A DNA stretch of 64,000 bases from Bacteroidaceae bacterium (GCA_017642425.1 JAGCPB010000039.1:1-64000); one strand, 5' to 3'. Shown: positions 28,137-36,211, counted from the first letter of the stretch. Notes: a model not told the origin generated them from the letters alone. Numbers and translations are program-made.

Positions 28137-29339
28137 TTATCTCTCCTCATCCGGATGAACGCTGTAATAAGCGCGCAGCGGAGTAGAAGTAATCTTTATG
28201 AATCCCTTGGCATCATCGGCCGTCCAAGCCTTGGCTCCCTCACCGTACTCACCCAGCTTGTTGTGTACCAGGTCATCGGGGGTGTCGCAACCTACGGTCT
28301 GGAAGCTGTAGGGACGGAGTTCCAAAGTCACGGTGCCGTTCACGTTACGCTGTGAGCTGGCAAGCATTGCCTCGATATCGGGCATGACCGGCTCCAGATA
28401 CTGGCTCTCATGCAGGAACATTCCGTACCAGTTGGCCACCTGATCCTTCCAGTACTGCTGCCACTTGGACAGGGTATATTTCTCAAGGAAACGGTGTGCG
28501 CCGATGATAAGCATCGGGGCTGCAGCCTCAAAGCCCACGCGGCCCTTTATGCCGATGATTGTATCGCCAACGTGACAGTCACGGCCTATTGCATATGCGG
28601 CACCTATCTTCTCAACCTCCTGGATGGCCTTGATGCGGTCATCAAATTTCTTACCGTTGACGGCTACCAGCTCACCCTTCTCAAAGCCCAGGCTCAGGAT
28701 CTCTGAACCGTCCTTGGTGGGATGCTTAAGATAAGCGCTCTCAGGCAGACCCTGCTTGCTGTCCAGAATCTCACCGCCGCAGATTGACGTACCCCAGATA
28801 CCCACGTTGTATGAGTATTTGAGCTTGGCAAAATCAGCACTGAAACCGTTGGCGTTCAGATAGTCAATCTCCTCCTTACGGCTCAGGTTGCGGTCACGGG
28901 TCAGTGTGATGATCTCCACGCCGGGAGCCTTTACCAGAAATGTCATGTCAAAACGTATCTGGTCGTTGCCGGCACCGGTTGATCCGTGTGCTATGGCATC
29001 GGCACCAATCTCATTGGCGTACTTGGCAATTGCCAGTGCCTGGAAAATACGCTCCGATGATACCGATATGGGATAGCAGTTGTTACGCAGCACATTGCCA
29101 TAAACCATATACTTGAGTGATTTCTCGTAATACTCCTGAGTCACATCAAGAGTGACATATTTTACAGCGCCCAACTTGTAGGCGTTCTCCTCATTCTTCT
29201 TGAGCTGCTCCGGGCTGAATCCGCCGGTATTGGCGCATGCGGCGTAAACCTCATATCCCATCTCACGGGTCAGATACATTACATTGTAACTTGTGTCCAA
29301 TCCGCCCGAAAAAGCAACTACTACTTTCTTCTTTGCCAT
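28137..29339 (-). CDS. argG: Argininosuccinate synthase
   Basis: 400 residues; joins citrulline and aspartate using ATP. The PP-loop KVVVAFSGGLDTSYNVMYL opens the protein, with HGSTGAGNDQIRF and GRDCHVGDTIIGIKGRVGFE further on. Length fits the family. It is encoded just 3 bp after the GNAT gene in the ArgR-led cluster. Confidence 0.97.
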   Translation of the reverse strand: MAKKKVVVAFSGGLDTSYNVMYLTREMGYEVYAACANTGGFSPEQLKKNEENAYKLGAVKYVTLDVTQEYYEKSLKYMVYGNVLRNNCYPISVSSERIFQALAIAKYANEIGADAIAHGSTGAGNDQIRFDMTFLVKAPGVEIITLTRDRNLSRKEEIDYLNANGFSADFAKLKYSYNVGIWGTSICGGEILDSKQGLPESAYLKHPTKDGSEILSLGFEKGELVAVNGKKFDDRIKAIQEVEKIGAAYAIGRDCHVGDTIIGIKGRVGFEAAAPMLIIGAHRFLEKYTLSKWQQYWKDQVANWYGMFLHESQYLEPVMPDIEAMLASSQRNVNGTVTLELRPYSFQTVGCDTPDDLVHNKLGEYGEGAKAWTADDAKGFIKITSTPLRAYYSVHPDEER

Positions 29340-29342
29340 ATC

Positions 29343-29945
29343 TTATTTCTTACTGTTTTCAATCTTTCTTATACGCTTGAGCACATCGGCCGGAATCTTG
29401 GCCGGCAGATACTCCTCGGGGTCATACAGCATACCGGTGCAGATGCAGTACTTGCGCTCTGTACGGTGCAGTATGTCAACGTTCACGCAACCCTCGCAGC
29501 CCTTCCAGAAAGCCTCGTCCTGAGTAAGGTCTGCAAATGTTACCGGCTTGTAACCCAGCTGTGTGTTCATGGCCATGACCGCAGCGCCGCTTGTAAGCGA
29601 GAATATCTTGGCGTGCGGCCAGCGTATGCGGGCCAGTGTGAATGTCATGTCCTTGATACGTTTGGCAAGTCCGCGGCCACGGTAATCAGGGTGAACTATC
29701 AGGCCCGATGTGGTCACGTATTTCTTGTCCTGCCAGGTCTCTATATAGCTGAATCCGGCAAAACGGTCACCATCAAGCGCTATCACCGCCTTGGCCTCGC
29801 GCATCTTGTTGAGTAAATAATCGTGGGTACGCTTGGCGATACCTGTTCCACGCACTTTTGCAGCTTCAGATATGGTTTCCAGAATGGTATCCACGTATTT
29901 CTCGTGTGATTCATCTGCAACCACAACCTCAATATTGTCTTTCAT
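29343..29945 (-). CDS. GNAT acyltransferase in the arginine cluster, candidate N-acylglutamate synthase
   Basis: 200 residues. GNAT motif A is TSGLIVHPDYRGRGLAKRIKDMTFTLA; a cysteine-containing C-terminal tail (CEGCVNVDILHR, YCICTGMLYDPEE) is unusual for a simple GNAT. It lies between argR and argG with 3 bp to argG. No argA, argJ or argB is in the window, so its place suggests it makes the first acylated glutamate of the pathway (acetyl or succinyl). The role is inferred from context and the acyl donor is unknown. Confidence 0.75.
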   Translation of the reverse strand: MKDNIEVVVADESHEKYVDTILETISEAAKVRGTGIAKRTHDYLLNKMREAKAVIALDGDRFAGFSYIETWQDKKYVTTSGLIVHPDYRGRGLAKRIKDMTFTLARIRWPHAKIFSLTSGAAVMAMNTQLGYKPVTFADLTQDEAFWKGCEGCVNVDILHRTERKYCICTGMLYDPEEYLPAKIPADVLKRIRKIENSKK

Positions 29946-29971
29946 TTCAGACCGTTATTGTTTTTCGTTCT

Positions 29972-30451
29972 TTATAATGATATTATGATAGGTTCCAGCA
30001 AACGTTTTATCTCCTGACGGTTTGCTCCCTCTGCCAAAACTATTAGCAGGGTATCATCGCCGGCAATTGTTCCCAATACGCCTGGAAGGGTGTGATTGTC
30101 AACATCATAAGCAAGACTGCTGGCATAACCCGGACGTGTCTTGATTACAGCCATATTACCCGAAAAATTGAGCGACACGAATCCATAACGCGGCTGATTT
30201 GAAGTCAAATCGTCACTGGAAGCGCTCTGCTTCTTTTGCAAAAGGGCATGATTGGGCAACACATATATATAATCACCGTAGGTGTTGGCCACCTTTGATA
30301 TCTTCATCTTCTTGAGGTCACGTGATAGGGTTGCCTGAGTAACGGAGTAACCTCTCTCATTCAGGACTTTCAGGAGCTGGTCCTGATTCTTGATATCCTG
30401 CTCAGAGATAATGAGACGGATAGCCTCCAAACGATTGTTCTTATTCTTCAT
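29972..30451 (-). CDS. argR: Arginine repressor ArgR
   Basis: 159 residues. The N-terminal winged helix (RLEAIRLIISEQDIKNQDQLL, YSVTQATLSRDLKKM) binds ARG boxes; the C-terminal domain (about 85-159) includes the arginine-binding, hexamer-forming segment GVLGTIAGDDTLLIVL. The start at 30451 (MKNKNNRLEAIR) lies downstream of the promoter. It heads the cluster and probably controls itself and the genes below. Confidence 0.96.
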   Translation of the reverse strand: MKNKNNRLEAIRLIISEQDIKNQDQLLKVLNERGYSVTQATLSRDLKKMKISKVANTYGDYIYVLPNHALLQKKQSASSDDLTSNQPRYGFVSLNFSGNMAVIKTRPGYASSLAYDVDNHTLPGVLGTIAGDDTLLIVLAEGANRQEIKRLLEPIIISL

Positions 30452-30540
30452 ATTGCATAAATATTCTCGTTTCGACTGCAAAAATAGTTATAATTGCGAT
30501 TCAATATACAAAATTTCGAGAAATAATTATGCAAAAATAA
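30449..30540 (-). promoter_or_regulatory. argR promoter region with ARG-box-like sites
   Basis: The minus strand reads TATTTTTG at 30479-30486 (a -7 box), 28 bases before the argR ATG. AT-rich stretches with partial dyads surround it, including TGCATAAATATTC, GATTCAATATAC and AATTATGCAAAAATAATT, similar in style to ARG boxes (TGAATwwwwATTCA). They would allow ArgR to repress its own cluster. Confidence 0.5.
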
Positions 30541-30549
30541 TTAAAATAT

Positions 30550-30579
30550 GAGAGAGGCGACCACTCAGCCACCTCTCTC
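30550..30579 (-). terminator. Terminator after the inositol-phosphate synthase gene
   Basis: GAGAGAGG and CCTCTCTC form an 8-bp perfect stem around a 14-base loop, with further pairing possible. On the minus strand the hairpin is followed by a T-rich stretch (ATATTTTAATTATTTTTG). Confidence 0.6.
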
Positions 30580-30612
30580 TTATGCATATTGCCCGTATAT
30601 GACAATTGAATA

Positions 30613-31938
30613 TCAATCCAATTCCTGGTCTGCCTCATATCCGCCCAGGAGTCGGATCTGGTTCTTCAGCATGGCAAACTGCTGGAACAGGTCATGCACC
30701 GGACGCTCATCATCGTAAGTCATGGGTTTCTTGACATAGAAAGAGAGCCACTCCTGAACGCCGATGAGACCGGCTCTGAGAGCCAGATCGGTAAAGAGCA
30801 TCAGGTCCAGGCAGATAGGTGCTGCCAGAATTGAGTCACGGCACAGGAAATTGACCTTAATCTGCATGGGATAGTTCATCCAACCGAATATGTCAATGTT
30901 GTCCCAACTCTCCTTGTTGTCCTTGCGGGGCGGGTAGTAGTTGATTTTTACCTTATGATAGATATCGGTATAAAGCTCGGGGTATTCGTCCTGCTCCAGT
31001 ATCCACTCTATTGATGATGCCTTGCTTATGCGCTTGGTCTCAAAGTTATCGGGATGTTCAATTACCTGGCCGTCACGGTTACCCAGGATGTTGGTGGAGA
31101 ACCAACCCTCAACACCCAGCAGACGGGTGCGGAATATGGGAGCCATTGCGCTCTTCATCATGGTCTGGCCGCTCTTAAAGTCCTTACCTACAATAGGGAG
31201 GCCCTGCTTCCTGGAGAGCTCGAACATGGCGGGTATGTCCACACACACATTGGGAGCACCCATTATGAACGGGCAGCCCTCCATCAATGCTGCATATGCA
31301 TAAATCATGCTTGGCGGCAGGTGCTTGCGGTCATCGGCCTTCATTGCGGCTTCAAAACCGGCAAGTGTTCCGTGAACATCTTCATTACGCGGGGTATATG
31401 ATTCAGTGCTGGCAATCCAGAAAACTATCACGCGATTGCAACCGTTTTCCTTCTTGAAGTTCTGTATATCCTTACGAAGGTTCTGGGCATAATTCCAGCG
31501 AGTATCATTGGGCATTGCCCAGAGCGGATCAGGTATACGGCCAAACTGCGGGTCAACCAGATTCCTGGCAAAATCAGCATCAAAGCAGGCCTTCATGGGC
31601 TTTATACGCTCCAGTTCGTCGCGCACCGGCTCAATATCCTCTTTCTTGAGGACCTGGCAGTAGAGAGCACTTTCATAGGCGTTGTCGGTAAACACATCCC
31701 AAGCCCCAAAGACCACATCCTTAAGGTCGGCCATCGGAACAATCTCACCCACATGCTTATACTGCTTTTTCTCACCGCGGCCCACGCGCATCTTACCCAA
31801 CTGAGTGAACGAGCCTACGGGATTGGCAAGCCCCTTACGGGCCATCAGGACACCGGTAATGAGGGTTGTCGAAACCGCACCAAGTCCTACACACAGAACT
31901 CCAAGTTTACCCTCCGCCGGTTTTATATCACTTTTCAT
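30613..31938 (-). CDS. Myo-inositol-1-phosphate synthase
   Basis: 441 residues. The N-terminal Rossmann segment LGVLCVGLGAVSTTLITGVL binds NAD; the conserved region with NTNILGNRDGQVI (read as STNILGNRDGQ) and the GGPMSLK-like tail region with FLCRDSILAAPICLDL are seen. It converts glucose 6-phosphate to inositol 3-phosphate. In Bacteroides this enzyme starts the pathway to inositol phospholipids and sphingolipids; the rest of that pathway is not next to it here. The gene stands alone with its own terminator. Confidence 0.92.
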   Translation of the reverse strand: MKSDIKPAEGKLGVLCVGLGAVSTTLITGVLMARKGLANPVGSFTQLGKMRVGRGEKKQYKHVGEIVPMADLKDVVFGAWDVFTDNAYESALYCQVLKKEDIEPVRDELERIKPMKACFDADFARNLVDPQFGRIPDPLWAMPNDTRWNYAQNLRKDIQNFKKENGCNRVIVFWIASTESYTPRNEDVHGTLAGFEAAMKADDRKHLPPSMIYAYAALMEGCPFIMGAPNVCVDIPAMFELSRKQGLPIVGKDFKSGQTMMKSAMAPIFRTRLLGVEGWFSTNILGNRDGQVIEHPDNFETKRISKASSIEWILEQDEYPELYTDIYHKVKINYYPPRKDNKESWDNIDIFGWMNYPMQIKVNFLCRDSILAAPICLDLMLFTDLALRAGLIGVQEWLSFYVKKPMTYDDERPVHDLFQQFAMLKNQIRLLGGYEADQELD

Positions 31939-32056
31939 ATATTGCAGATTAGTCTTTCAGTAATAATCAGCGAATATACTCCAAAAAACCGACATTGTCC
32001 ATTTATTTTCCAAGAATATGCATTTTCCGCACCTACCCCCACCCCGACCTTACCCC

Positions 32057-32277
32057 CACCTTAGGGAGATAAATGGCCGTACCTGCGTTGTAGCTCCCTA
32101 AGGTGGAGGGGGTAACGCAGGTACTGGCATATTTACCGCCCACCTTAGGGAGAAAAAAAGGCCCGTACGCTGTATTGTTCCCTAAGGTCGGGGGGACTAT
32201 CACGAGAAAGCCATTCTTCGGCTCACGTTGGGGACGGAAAATGGCTTCTACGCGGTATGGTTCCCCAAGGTCGGGGG
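32057..32277. repeat. Array A: three copies of an 83-bp palindrome-bearing repeat
   Basis: Copies start at 32057, 32141 and 32224 (spacing 84 and 83). Each holds a left arm (CACCTTAGGGA or variant), a 25-27 base middle containing ATGGCC and CGTAC, and a right arm TCCCTAAGGT followed by a G-run. The first copy has perfect 13-bp arms. In the third copy both arms changed together (TTGGGGA and TCCCCAA), keeping the pairing. The same repeat forms array B. No reading frame of note is in the stretch 31,939-32,287, which otherwise carries only the upstream region of the inositol-phosphate synthase gene. Confidence 0.9.
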
Positions 32278-32287
32278 GCTGGGGAAT

Positions 32288-32659
32288 TCAAACTGTTTCC
32301 TCTTTGAGGTCCTTAAGAAGTAGCATCAGGTCGGCGATATCGGACTCCGTGAGGTCGCTGTCGCGGATAAAGGTGTTCAGAAGGGATTTGGCCGATCCCC
32401 CAAAGAGGCTGTCCTTCATGTGCTTTAGTATCCATCGGTTGTACTCCGGCTTCTCCACAAGCGGATAGAAGATATGCTTCTTGCCATCACGCTTGTGGGC
32501 CAGAAAACCCTTCTCCTCCAGGATCTTCATGAAGGTCTGAATCGTATTGTATGCAGGTTGGGGCTCAGGCAACCGCTGCAGGACATCCTCCACGCAGCAG
32601 TTGCGCTGTTCCCAGATGACATTCATCACCTCCTGTTCTCTTTCTGACAGTGCTTTCAT
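32288..32659 (-). CDS. BlaI/MecI/CopY-family repressor
   Basis: 123 residues. The winged helix (LSEREQEVMNVIWEQRNCCVEDVL, PAYNTIQTFMKILEEKGFLAHKR) and the C-terminal dimerisation part (RWILKHMKDSLFGGSAKSLL) match BlaI/MecI. In such systems BlaR1 senses a signal and triggers cleavage of BlaI, relieving repression. The ATG at 32659 starts 4 bases after the blaR1 stop; a TTG at 32671 is less likely. Its order (after blaR1) and the lack of a beta-lactamase gene nearby are notable. Confidence 0.92.
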   Translation of the reverse strand: MKALSEREQEVMNVIWEQRNCCVEDVLQRLPEPQPAYNTIQTFMKILEEKGFLAHKRDGKKHIFYPLVEKPEYNRWILKHMKDSLFGGSAKSLLNTFIRDSDLTESDIADLMLLLKDLKEETV

Positions 32660-32663
32660 AGAT

Positions 32664-34898
32664 TTATTCAATATGTTTCGGACTCAGATACAGACGTTTG
32701 GTGAATGTGGTAATCCAACCCTCCATCTTGGTAAGAACCTGGTCTATATAGGTTACCGGAACGCCTTCAGTATCAACAATCTCAAACAGCACGATGGCAC
32801 TCCTCTCGTTTCCGTCCGGACAGTTTGCCTTGAAATAAGGTACCAGCTGGTCAAACTCGATAGGCTGCAACTTGGACGGATCATTGCCCTTGCAAACGCA
32901 TAGTTTACCGTCCACGAATCCCATTCGGAAGAACTCATCCTTGTCCTTATTATCGTTATACCATTTCATGTTCTTGATGTGACGCTTACGACCGGAGTCA
33001 CCACCGTCTTTCTGAAAAATGATATAGTCAATTGAATCCTGATGGGTCATGTTGGGAGGATATATCCTGTACGAGTTCGTGATCCGGACCTGACGGTCTT
33101 TATACGGTTCATCATCAAAGATTTCCCTAACCTCGTTTTCCACACGGCTGGAGCAACGTACGTCAAATATAAGCTTCCAATAGACGGCATCGGCGGCATC
33201 GGGATAAAGTTTATTCAATTCCTTTTTCAGTTCTGCCGATGTACTGAAGGTCTTGACAACATGAGGAATCTTGATATGAATCGTATTGTCTGCCTTGATT
33301 TCCATTGCAACACTGTCCGTACTTCCGGGAATACCCAAAGATTCAAGTGTCGGGTTTATTTCCTGGGCCGATGAGAGAGTACGTGATACGTTATAGGCAT
33401 CCATATAAATGACATTCCTGTTATCAATCCTTATCTTGACCCATTTGTCTTTCTCAAAATTGAGATTATAGTCGATATGATAATCGGGCGAAGAACTCAC
33501 AGGTGGAGGCGGAACAGTCTTCCTCTCTGACTTGATCATGATAATCTTATCGTCCGAATAACTGTTCTGGAGCTGTTTGATGATATTCTGGCAGATGTCA
33601 AGATGCTCATCGCCCGCATATGTCACAAACACCATGTCCGGCTTTGCAACTTCAACAGTGCTTTCCTTCTTTAAGCGCTCAAACTCCTGGGCAACATTGT
33701 CAAGGGTTGCAGGATGGAATGTCTTTTCACCGTCAACAGTAATCCAGATTGCGCCGTCCCACTCAACCTCCACAAAGTTGTTCAGTTGCTTAATCCTAAG
33801 ATCCGGATAAGTACCATACCCGAATTTCCTCAGGAACGCCGTATCCGCCGGTTCAGTCCGGGCAACAATTTCCTCGATAACCAGAACTGTATCCGACGTA
33901 TTGCCGGAATCCTTTTTGGAATCTGATTTGCAGGCCGATGCCAACAGGATGATAAATGCCACTACGGGCAACAAAAGCAATGCACGCAGGCAAGCAAAAG
34001 GAGAAGATTGATTGCGTTTCATCATCTTTATACGTTTTTTGGTTGAACAATCGGCAAAATTGCTGGTAACGAACCCTATCCTGCCGCCCAATGCAGCCTG
34101 GACAAGGCAGATCTGATATTGGCGCTCATTCTCACCGTCGGCCAGCACGGCGGCATCGGCCTCATACTCATGAACCTCCTGCAGACTGCGCTTGAGAGCC
34201 CACGCAGTCGGGTTGAACCATTGCAATGCACATACCAGCTGAGCCAGCAACACATCTAAAGAGTGGCGGTTGCGGATATGGGCCTGCTCGTGTTCTATTA
34301 TCATCGCGGCACTGTCAGACTCATAATCCTTACGGCTCATGATGATGGTATTGAGCCAACTGGTAGGCTGAAAATCACCGTCACAAACCACCAGCCGTGA
34401 GCCATCAGACAGTCTGCGGCCGCCCAGACGACATAGTGTCTCCGCACGGATTATACCGATGAAAAGCCGGACAACGAAGAACACAACTCCCATCAGATAT
34501 AAATAGGTAATAATCGAAACCCAATCCATTTGAGTCACCGTCTCCGCCATCTTTACTCCAGTACTGACACTGGCCTTTACATCCGCTCTCTGAACGGGAG
34601 CTGACACCTCTTGGGCAGGTGTATATTCAAATACAGCCTCTTCGCCCCACTCAGCAGGAAACTGTGGACTGTCCCAATTCGCACCTGAAAAGGAAGCCTC
34701 TTCTTCAACTTCCAACATGTGCAAAAGGGAACTGCCACCAATTGCACTTATCCTGATAGCTGGAAGTATAGCAGAAAGAACAATAATTGAAAGCAGGACG
34801 GTCCTGTTGAATCTGTGCAAAGTTATTCTACTCAGCGCCAAGCGGTAAACTCCGTATAGGAGTGCCAGCGTAACTGCGGATAAAACAAGGTAAATCAT
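32664..34898 (-). CDS. BlaR1-type M56 metallopeptidase sensor with ExbD-like C-terminal repeats
   Basis: 744 residues. Membrane helices lie at about 2-20, 33-50, 127-150 and 302-322. The cytoplasmic M56 peptidase domain holds the zinc motif HEQAH (203-207) and the later glutamate in EVHEYEADA. After the last helix (ending SAC at 321-323) come about 420 periplasmic residues with no penicillin-binding fold. Instead three segments repeat a beta-beta-alpha-beta-alpha-beta pattern like the ExbD/TolR periplasmic domain: about 375-455, 528-607 and 658-725. The repeat assignment is my reading of the sequence. The gene is first in the pair with blaI and is preceded by TCCTAA dyads. Confidence 0.88.
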   Translation of the reverse strand: MIYLVLSAVTLALLYGVYRLALSRITLHRFNRTVLLSIIVLSAILPAIRISAIGGSSLLHMLEVEEEASFSGANWDSPQFPAEWGEEAVFEYTPAQEVSAPVQRADVKASVSTGVKMAETVTQMDWVSIITYLYLMGVVFFVVRLFIGIIRAETLCRLGGRRLSDGSRLVVCDGDFQPTSWLNTIIMSRKDYESDSAAMIIEHEQAHIRNRHSLDVLLAQLVCALQWFNPTAWALKRSLQEVHEYEADAAVLADGENERQYQICLVQAALGGRIGFVTSNFADCSTKKRIKMMKRNQSSPFACLRALLLLPVVAFIILLASACKSDSKKDSGNTSDTVLVIEEIVARTEPADTAFLRKFGYGTYPDLRIKQLNNFVEVEWDGAIWITVDGEKTFHPATLDNVAQEFERLKKESTVEVAKPDMVFVTYAGDEHLDICQNIIKQLQNSYSDDKIIMIKSERKTVPPPPVSSSPDYHIDYNLNFEKDKWVKIRIDNRNVIYMDAYNVSRTLSSAQEINPTLESLGIPGSTDSVAMEIKADNTIHIKIPHVVKTFSTSAELKKELNKLYPDAADAVYWKLIFDVRCSSRVENEVREIFDDEPYKDRQVRITNSYRIYPPNMTHQDSIDYIIFQKDGGDSGRKRHIKNMKWYNDNKDKDEFFRMGFVDGKLCVCKGNDPSKLQPIEFDQLVPYFKANCPDGNERSAIVLFEIVDTEGVPVTYIDQVLTKMEGWITTFTKRLYLSPKHIE

Positions 34899-34958
34899 AA
34901 GTCTTGGACCATTTATCGGTTAATCTCTGTAACAAAGAAAAACTCCAAAAATTCCAAA

Positions 34959-35018
34959 TCCTAATATTTTAGGAGAAAAAGTCCTAAACTCTTAGGATTT
35001 TAACCTTTATTATTAGGA
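34959..35018. promoter_or_regulatory. Operator-like dyads upstream of blaR1
   Basis: Two perfect dyads of the form TCCTAA-N4-TTAGGA lie at 34959-34974 (N4 = TATT) and 34982-34997 (N4 = ACTC), centres 23 bp apart. A half site TTAGGA follows at 35013-35018. On the minus strand a TTTG that could be a -33 box touches the first dyad. BlaI/MecI proteins bind short dyads at their own promoters, so these are the likely operators; the exact family motif differs from that of staphylococcal BlaI. Confidence 0.7.
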
Positions 35019-35047
35019 CTTGCGCCGAATCCCGCATCCTCCCCCCT

Positions 35048-35433
35048 CACCTTAGGGAAGAAGAATGGCCCGTACGCGGTATGGCTCCCTAAGGTCAGGG
35101 GGTGGGCTGCGTATTTCCATTTTCCCCAGCCACATTAGGGAAGAAAAATGTCCCGTACGCGATATGGTTCCCTAAGGTCAGGGGGGTACGCAGGTACGGG
35201 CGTATTTCCACGCCACCTTAGGGAAGAAAAATGGCCCGTACGCGATATGATTCCCTAAGGTCAGGGGGTGGGCTGCGTATTTCCATTTTCCCCAGCCACC
35301 TTAGGGAAGAAAAATGGCCCGTACGCGGTATGGCTCCCTAAGGTCAGGGGGTGGGCTGCGTATTTCCATTTTCCCCCGCCACATTAGGGAAGAAAAATGG
35401 CCCGTACGCGATATGACTCCCTAAGGTGAGGAG
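35048..35433. repeat. Array B: five copies of the 83-bp palindrome-bearing repeat
   Basis: Copies start at 35048, 35131, 35214, 35297 and 35380, a strict 83-bp period. Each reads CAC(C/A)TTAGGGAAGAA, then AATGGCCCGTACGCG(A/G)TATG, then (C/T)TCCCTAAGGT and a G-run, followed by a linker. Copies 1, 3 and 4 share the linker GTGGGCTGCGTATTTCCATT; the linker of copy 2 resembles that of copy 1 of array A (ACGCAGGTAC). The array fills most of the gap between divergent blaR1 and the DUF1648 gene. The remaining part of 34,899-35,481 holds the operator-like dyads. Confidence 0.92.
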
Positions 35434-35481
35434 GTGTTAAAGGAAATAATTACCTTTGAAGAGGACTTTAATATTCATGAT

Positions 35482-35904
35482 ATGAAATTACGTAAGTACG
35501 GATGGATGGTGCCGGTAATCATCATCATTGTGAATGTGTGTGCAATATGGATAAGGTGGAGTGCCATGGCCGATGTGCTTCCTGCCCACTTTGACCCCGC
35601 AGGCAATGCCAGCGGCTCTATGGCCAAGACAACGCTGATATTCTATCCCGTTATCAGTCTGATGCTTTGTCTGGTGACATACGGAATATACACCCTGGCA
35701 AACAACATATTCAAATTAAGGCCCGATGAAAAGGGCCTGCGCATGTGCGGACTCCACGTATTGGCATCCTGCCTGGCACTCACCGTCCTAAGTTCAACAC
35801 TTGTAACACTCACAATGGGCACCAACCCGCTGTTCATGTTCGCCGAGCCGGTACTCATGCTGGCCGGAATAATCACCTTGATAATCTGCCTGATAAAAAA
35901 GTAA
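35482..35904 (+). CDS. DUF1648 (SdpI N-terminal-like) membrane protein
   Basis: 140 residues with four predicted membrane helices (about 7-24, 50-70, 87-106, 115-138). The motif LPAHFDPAGNASGSMAK between helices 1 and 2 is the DUF1648 signature seen in SdpI immunity-type proteins and related regulators. Function not known. The ATG at 35482 (MKLRKYGWMVPV) is preferred over one at 35434, which would begin inside array B. One base separates it from the next gene. Confidence 0.75.
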   Translation: MKLRKYGWMVPVIIIIVNVCAIWIRWSAMADVLPAHFDPAGNASGSMAKTTLIFYPVISLMLCLVTYGIYTLANNIFKLRPDEKGLRMCGLHVLASCLALTVLSSTLVTLTMGTNPLFMFAEPVLMLAGIITLIICLIKK

Positions 35905-35905
35905 T

Positions 35906-36211
35906 ATGGCACAACTGATTGCATTTATAGTCCTTGAGATTTTTAATCTTGTCATGGGAACATTTATCCTGTCGGGTAAGATGGATAACTTTATCCGGAA
36001 CAGTTTTGAATTAACACCCAAAGATGCCGGGAAGTTTGACATCAGACGTCTGAGGATTCTTATGGGTGCAGCCTTTTTAATCCTGATACCTATATTCTGT
36101 CTCCTCCTTTTCACTGAAAGCACAAATTGGGCAGGACACGCGTTAACCGCATCCACATTCTTTCTGGTTATAGTATATTACATACTTGTCTATACGTGGG
36201 CTAAAAAATAG
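35906..36211 (+). CDS. Small membrane protein of unknown function
   Basis: 101 residues with three hydrophobic segments (about 4-22, 50-68, 78-97) and a polar stretch MDNFIRNSFELTPKDAGKFD. It is co-transcribed with the DUF1648 gene (1-bp gap), suggesting a two-part membrane unit, as in SdpI where the C-terminal half follows DUF1648. Its 3' end overlaps the convergent GH97 gene by 11 bp. Confidence 0.65.
   Translation: MAQLIAFIVLEIFNLVMGTFILSGKMDNFIRNSFELTPKDAGKFDIRRLRILMGAAFLILIPIFCLLLFTESTNWAGHALTASTFFLVIVYYILVYTWAKK

Noticed and set aside
32057..32277. Integron attC array
   Set aside because: No integrase gene and no cassette genes between units; the arms lack the usual core site GTTRRRY in a consistent place.
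32288..34898. Beta-lactam resistance operon
   Set aside because: BlaR1 here has no penicillin-binding domain and no beta-lactamase or altered penicillin-binding protein gene is near, so resistance is not supported.
35048..35433. CRISPR array
   Set aside because: The whole 83-bp unit including the linker is repeated, with no unique spacers, and no cas genes are near.
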